From positions 1-64,000 of the forward strand of contig DATKMK010000103.1 of assembly GCA_035541895.1 (NCBI GenBank): 64,000 nt of DNA, written 5' to 3'. Positions 62,182-64,000 of this stretch are shown here, piece by piece. The notes under the pieces were generated by a model that did not search any database, had not been told where the DNA came from, and saw only the letters and a list, made by a program, of their open reading frames with translations. The stretch comes from DATKMK01 sp035541895. GTDB taxonomy: Bacteria > Desulfobacterota > Binatia > HRBIN30 > JACQVA1. Both the position numbers and the translations under genes were made by a program. The number at the start of each line of letters is the position of its first letter. Position 1 is the first letter of the stretch.

Positions 62182-63731
62182 ACCAGAGCCCCGCGGAGGC
62201 GCCGGCGACGCGGCGCTTTCTACAGAACCTGGGCGAGTTGCCGCAGCAACTCAAGACCAGCGTGGTGCGCAGCGGCGCCCCGACGTCGGACCGCAGCCGC
62301 TCGTCGTTCGTGTTCGGAAATCTCTTCCTCCATCTGCACGCGGTCCGCGTGCACCGGTGGACGCTGCGATGGGTAACGACGTGGGGCCTCGGCATCATGT
62401 CGGTGTCGGCGTTCTTGCTCACGCTCGCGACCGGCATTCTGCTGATGTTCTACTACAAGCCGTACCCGACGGCGGCGTACGACTCGATCAAAGACATTCA
62501 CTTCGTCGTCCCGACCGGGCTCTTCATTCGCAACATTCACCGCTGGGCCGCGCAACTGATGGTGGTCGCGGTGCTGCTGCACATGACGCGCGTATTCTAC
62601 ACCGCCGCCTATCGCTCGCCGCGCGAATACAACTGGGTCATCGGCATGGGCTTGCTGGTGGTGACGCTGGGGCTGTCGTTCACCGGCTACCTGCTGCCGT
62701 GGGATCAGCTCGCGTACTGGGCCATCAACATCGGCGCCAACATCGCGCAGTCGCCGCGTGAAGTGACCGACGCGTTGGGGATTACCGCGTACTTCGATCC
62801 GGGTGGATTGCAAAAGTTCATTCTGCTCGGCTCCGAGGACGTCGGCGAGGAGGCGCTCATCCGCTTCTATCTCCTCCACGTGATGATCCTCCCGCTCGCG
62901 TTGGCGCTGCTGATGGGCGTGCATTTCTGGCGCATCCGCAAGGACGGCGGCATGGCCAAGCCGAGTGACGCCGACGCGCGCGTCGGATCGTTGGGCCCTG
63001 AGACCTATCCGGTTTTCACGGAAGCTCCGACAAAGACCTATCACCTCGCCGCGATCGTCCGCGGACGCACGCCGGCCGTCGGCCGCGGTCCGGAGAGGAC
63101 GCTGCCGGCGATGCCGCACCTGTTCTACGCCGAGCTAGCCGTGCTGATGCTGACCGTGCTGATCTGCGTCGCGCTGTCGCTGCTCTCGAATGCCCCGCTC
63201 AAGGAACTCGCAAATCCGGCGGTGCCGGAAAATCCCGCCAAGGCGCCGTGGTACTTCCTCGGTCTTCAGGAACTGGTGTCGTACTCGGCATTCATGGGCG
63301 GTATCGGCATTCCGACGGTCGTCATCGTTGGGCTGTTGCTGATCCCGTACCTTGATCGCGAAACCAGCGGTACCGGCGATTGGTTCGGCGGCGCCGGCGG
63401 TCTGCCGCTGGTGATGCGCTCGACCGTGTTCGGTCTGCTCGCGGTGCTGGCGGTGGAAGTGTTCGCGATGCGCTTTGGATGGATTCGCGAGTGGTTTCCC
63501 GCCGCGCCGCAACTCCTCATCACGCTCGTCAACCCCGGGACGGTGCTGACGGCAATCTACGCGGCGTACTCATTGTGGTGCGTGCGCCGCTACGATTCGA
63601 CCCGCGCCGGCGCGCTCGGGTTGTTCACCTGCTTCCTGTGCGGCTTCATCGTGCTCACCATCGTCGGTACGCACTTCCGGGGGCCCAACTGGGAGTTCTA
63701 CTGGTCGCCGTCGCAATGGCCGGCGCACTGA
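62178..63731 (+). CDS. Cytochrome b (fused b6/subunit IV type)
   Basis: 517 residues with about ten membrane spans. HRWAAQLMVVAVLLH (HX13H) and HVMILPLALALLMGVH (HX14H) bind the two b haems; the second spacing is like cytochrome b6. APWYFLGLQELVSY is a form of the Qo PEWY region with Trp-Tyr kept. Fused N- and C-terminal halves. Confidence 0.92.
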   Translation: MNQSPAEAPATRRFLQNLGELPQQLKTSVVRSGAPTSDRSRSSFVFGNLFLHLHAVRVHRWTLRWVTTWGLGIMSVSAFLLTLATGILLMFYYKPYPTAAYDSIKDIHFVVPTGLFIRNIHRWAAQLMVVAVLLHMTRVFYTAAYRSPREYNWVIGMGLLVVTLGLSFTGYLLPWDQLAYWAINIGANIAQSPREVTDALGITAYFDPGGLQKFILLGSEDVGEEALIRFYLLHVMILPLALALLMGVHFWRIRKDGGMAKPSDADARVGSLGPETYPVFTEAPTKTYHLAAIVRGRTPAVGRGPERTLPAMPHLFYAELAVLMLTVLICVALSLLSNAPLKELANPAVPENPAKAPWYFLGLQELVSYSAFMGGIGIPTVVIVGLLLIPYLDRETSGTGDWFGGAGGLPLVMRSTVFGLLAVLAVEVFAMRFGWIREWFPAAPQLLITLVNPGTVLTAIYAAYSLWCVRRYDSTRAGALGLFTCFLCGFIVLTIVGTHFRGPNWEFYWSPSQWPAH

Positions 63732-63741
63732 TGCAACGCTG

Positions 63742-64000
63742 ATGGGCTCTGCCATGAACACCGCGCGTGCGAATAAAGTTCTTCTGCTTGCGTCCAGTCT
63801 GATTACACTCGCGCTACTCGTCGTCGCCGCCTACCGCGAGAACGTCGCCAAAGAATGGCGGCAGATTCAGCGCGACTACCGCGCGCAACTCCCGCCGCAG
63901 CAGGCGGAGGCCTTCGAGATCCAACTGCGGCAGGTCTACAACCCGCCGCTGCACGCCACCGATCGCTGTATCAGTTGTCACGTCGGCATGGCGCCGGGCG
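63742..64000 (+). CDS. c-type cytochrome, incomplete at right edge
   Basis: Starts ATG 63742 (or 63754), with a membrane anchor (VLLLASSLITLALLVVAAY) and, at 63931-63945, a first haem motif CISCH. The rest is beyond the window; more haem motifs are likely. It would accept electrons from the Rieske protein. Confidence 0.85.
   Translation, partial: MGSAMNTARANKVLLLASSLITLALLVVAAYRENVAKEWRQIQRDYRAQLPPQQAEAFEIQLRQVYNPPLHATDRCISCHVGMAPG

Noticed and set aside
1..64000. rRNA or tRNA genes
   Set aside because: None recognised on either strand by eye; a tRNAscan-type search would be decisive.

Overview
This window is GC-rich, densely coded chromosomal DNA from a diderm bacterium. The evidence for an outer membrane is an lptC-lptA-lptB block, an alginate-export-type beta-barrel, many lipoproteins and the proteobacterial rpoN-hpf-ptsN-rapZ-ptsH neighbourhood. 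The secreted proteins with Thr/Pro-rich linkers and paired EF-hand (dockerin-like) tails, together with a Rieske/cytochrome b/multihaem-type electron-transfer operon, suggest an uncultured lineage near the former Deltaproteobacteria, possibly Binatota. That placement is inference; no rRNA marker is present.

Layout. 0-9 kb: a cut-off dienelactone hydrolase, a catalase remnant missing both ends, a 53-residue zinc-ribbon gene, a retropepsin-like protease, an operon of a Tat-type small subunit, a GMC oxidoreductase and a secreted alpha/alpha-toroid protein, then a membrane protein, an SDR, an orphan antitoxin and a duplicated SDR tail. 9-16 kb: housekeeping (rpmE, prfA, prmC) and the histidine cluster hisD-B-H-A-F; hisF carries an insert that resembles local intergenic repeats. 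16-22 kb, minus strand: lptC-lptA-lptB-rpoN-hpf-ptsN-rapZ-ptsH. 22-32 kb: cold-shock protein, alpha/beta hydrolase, probable phosphatidylcholine synthase, M48 lipoprotein protease, a Gld-like ABC exporter operon (ATPase, permease, GldG, DUF4340), nitroreductase and a SWIM-finger protein. 32-34 kb: a small scar region with a PIN/Phd toxin-antitoxin pair, a decapitated livF and a Uma2 endonuclease.

36-52 kb is the most distinctive part: two tandem seven-repeat Vgb-like propeller proteins with Thr-rich linkers and EF-hand tails, two regulator-lipoprotein gene pairs that overlap by 4 bp, a 24-cysteine secreted protein, and a 1421-residue multidomain lipoprotein. A class V aminotransferase, an alcohol dehydrogenase and PolX sit among them. 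52-58 kb: methyltransferase, EutBC without microcompartment genes, an AlkA-like glycosylase, a small membrane protein and a glycosyltransferase-like protein.

58-64 kb: an outer-membrane porin followed by an overlapping operon for a GltD-like FAD/Fe-S oxidoreductase, a Rieske protein, a fused cytochrome b and a cytochrome c that runs off the window. This looks like a quinol-oxidising complex with its own NAD(P)H-type module.

Two small-scale themes recur. Gene junctions often carry degenerate 6-8 bp tandem repeats. Two antitoxin genes share a near-identical 14-bp palindrome.
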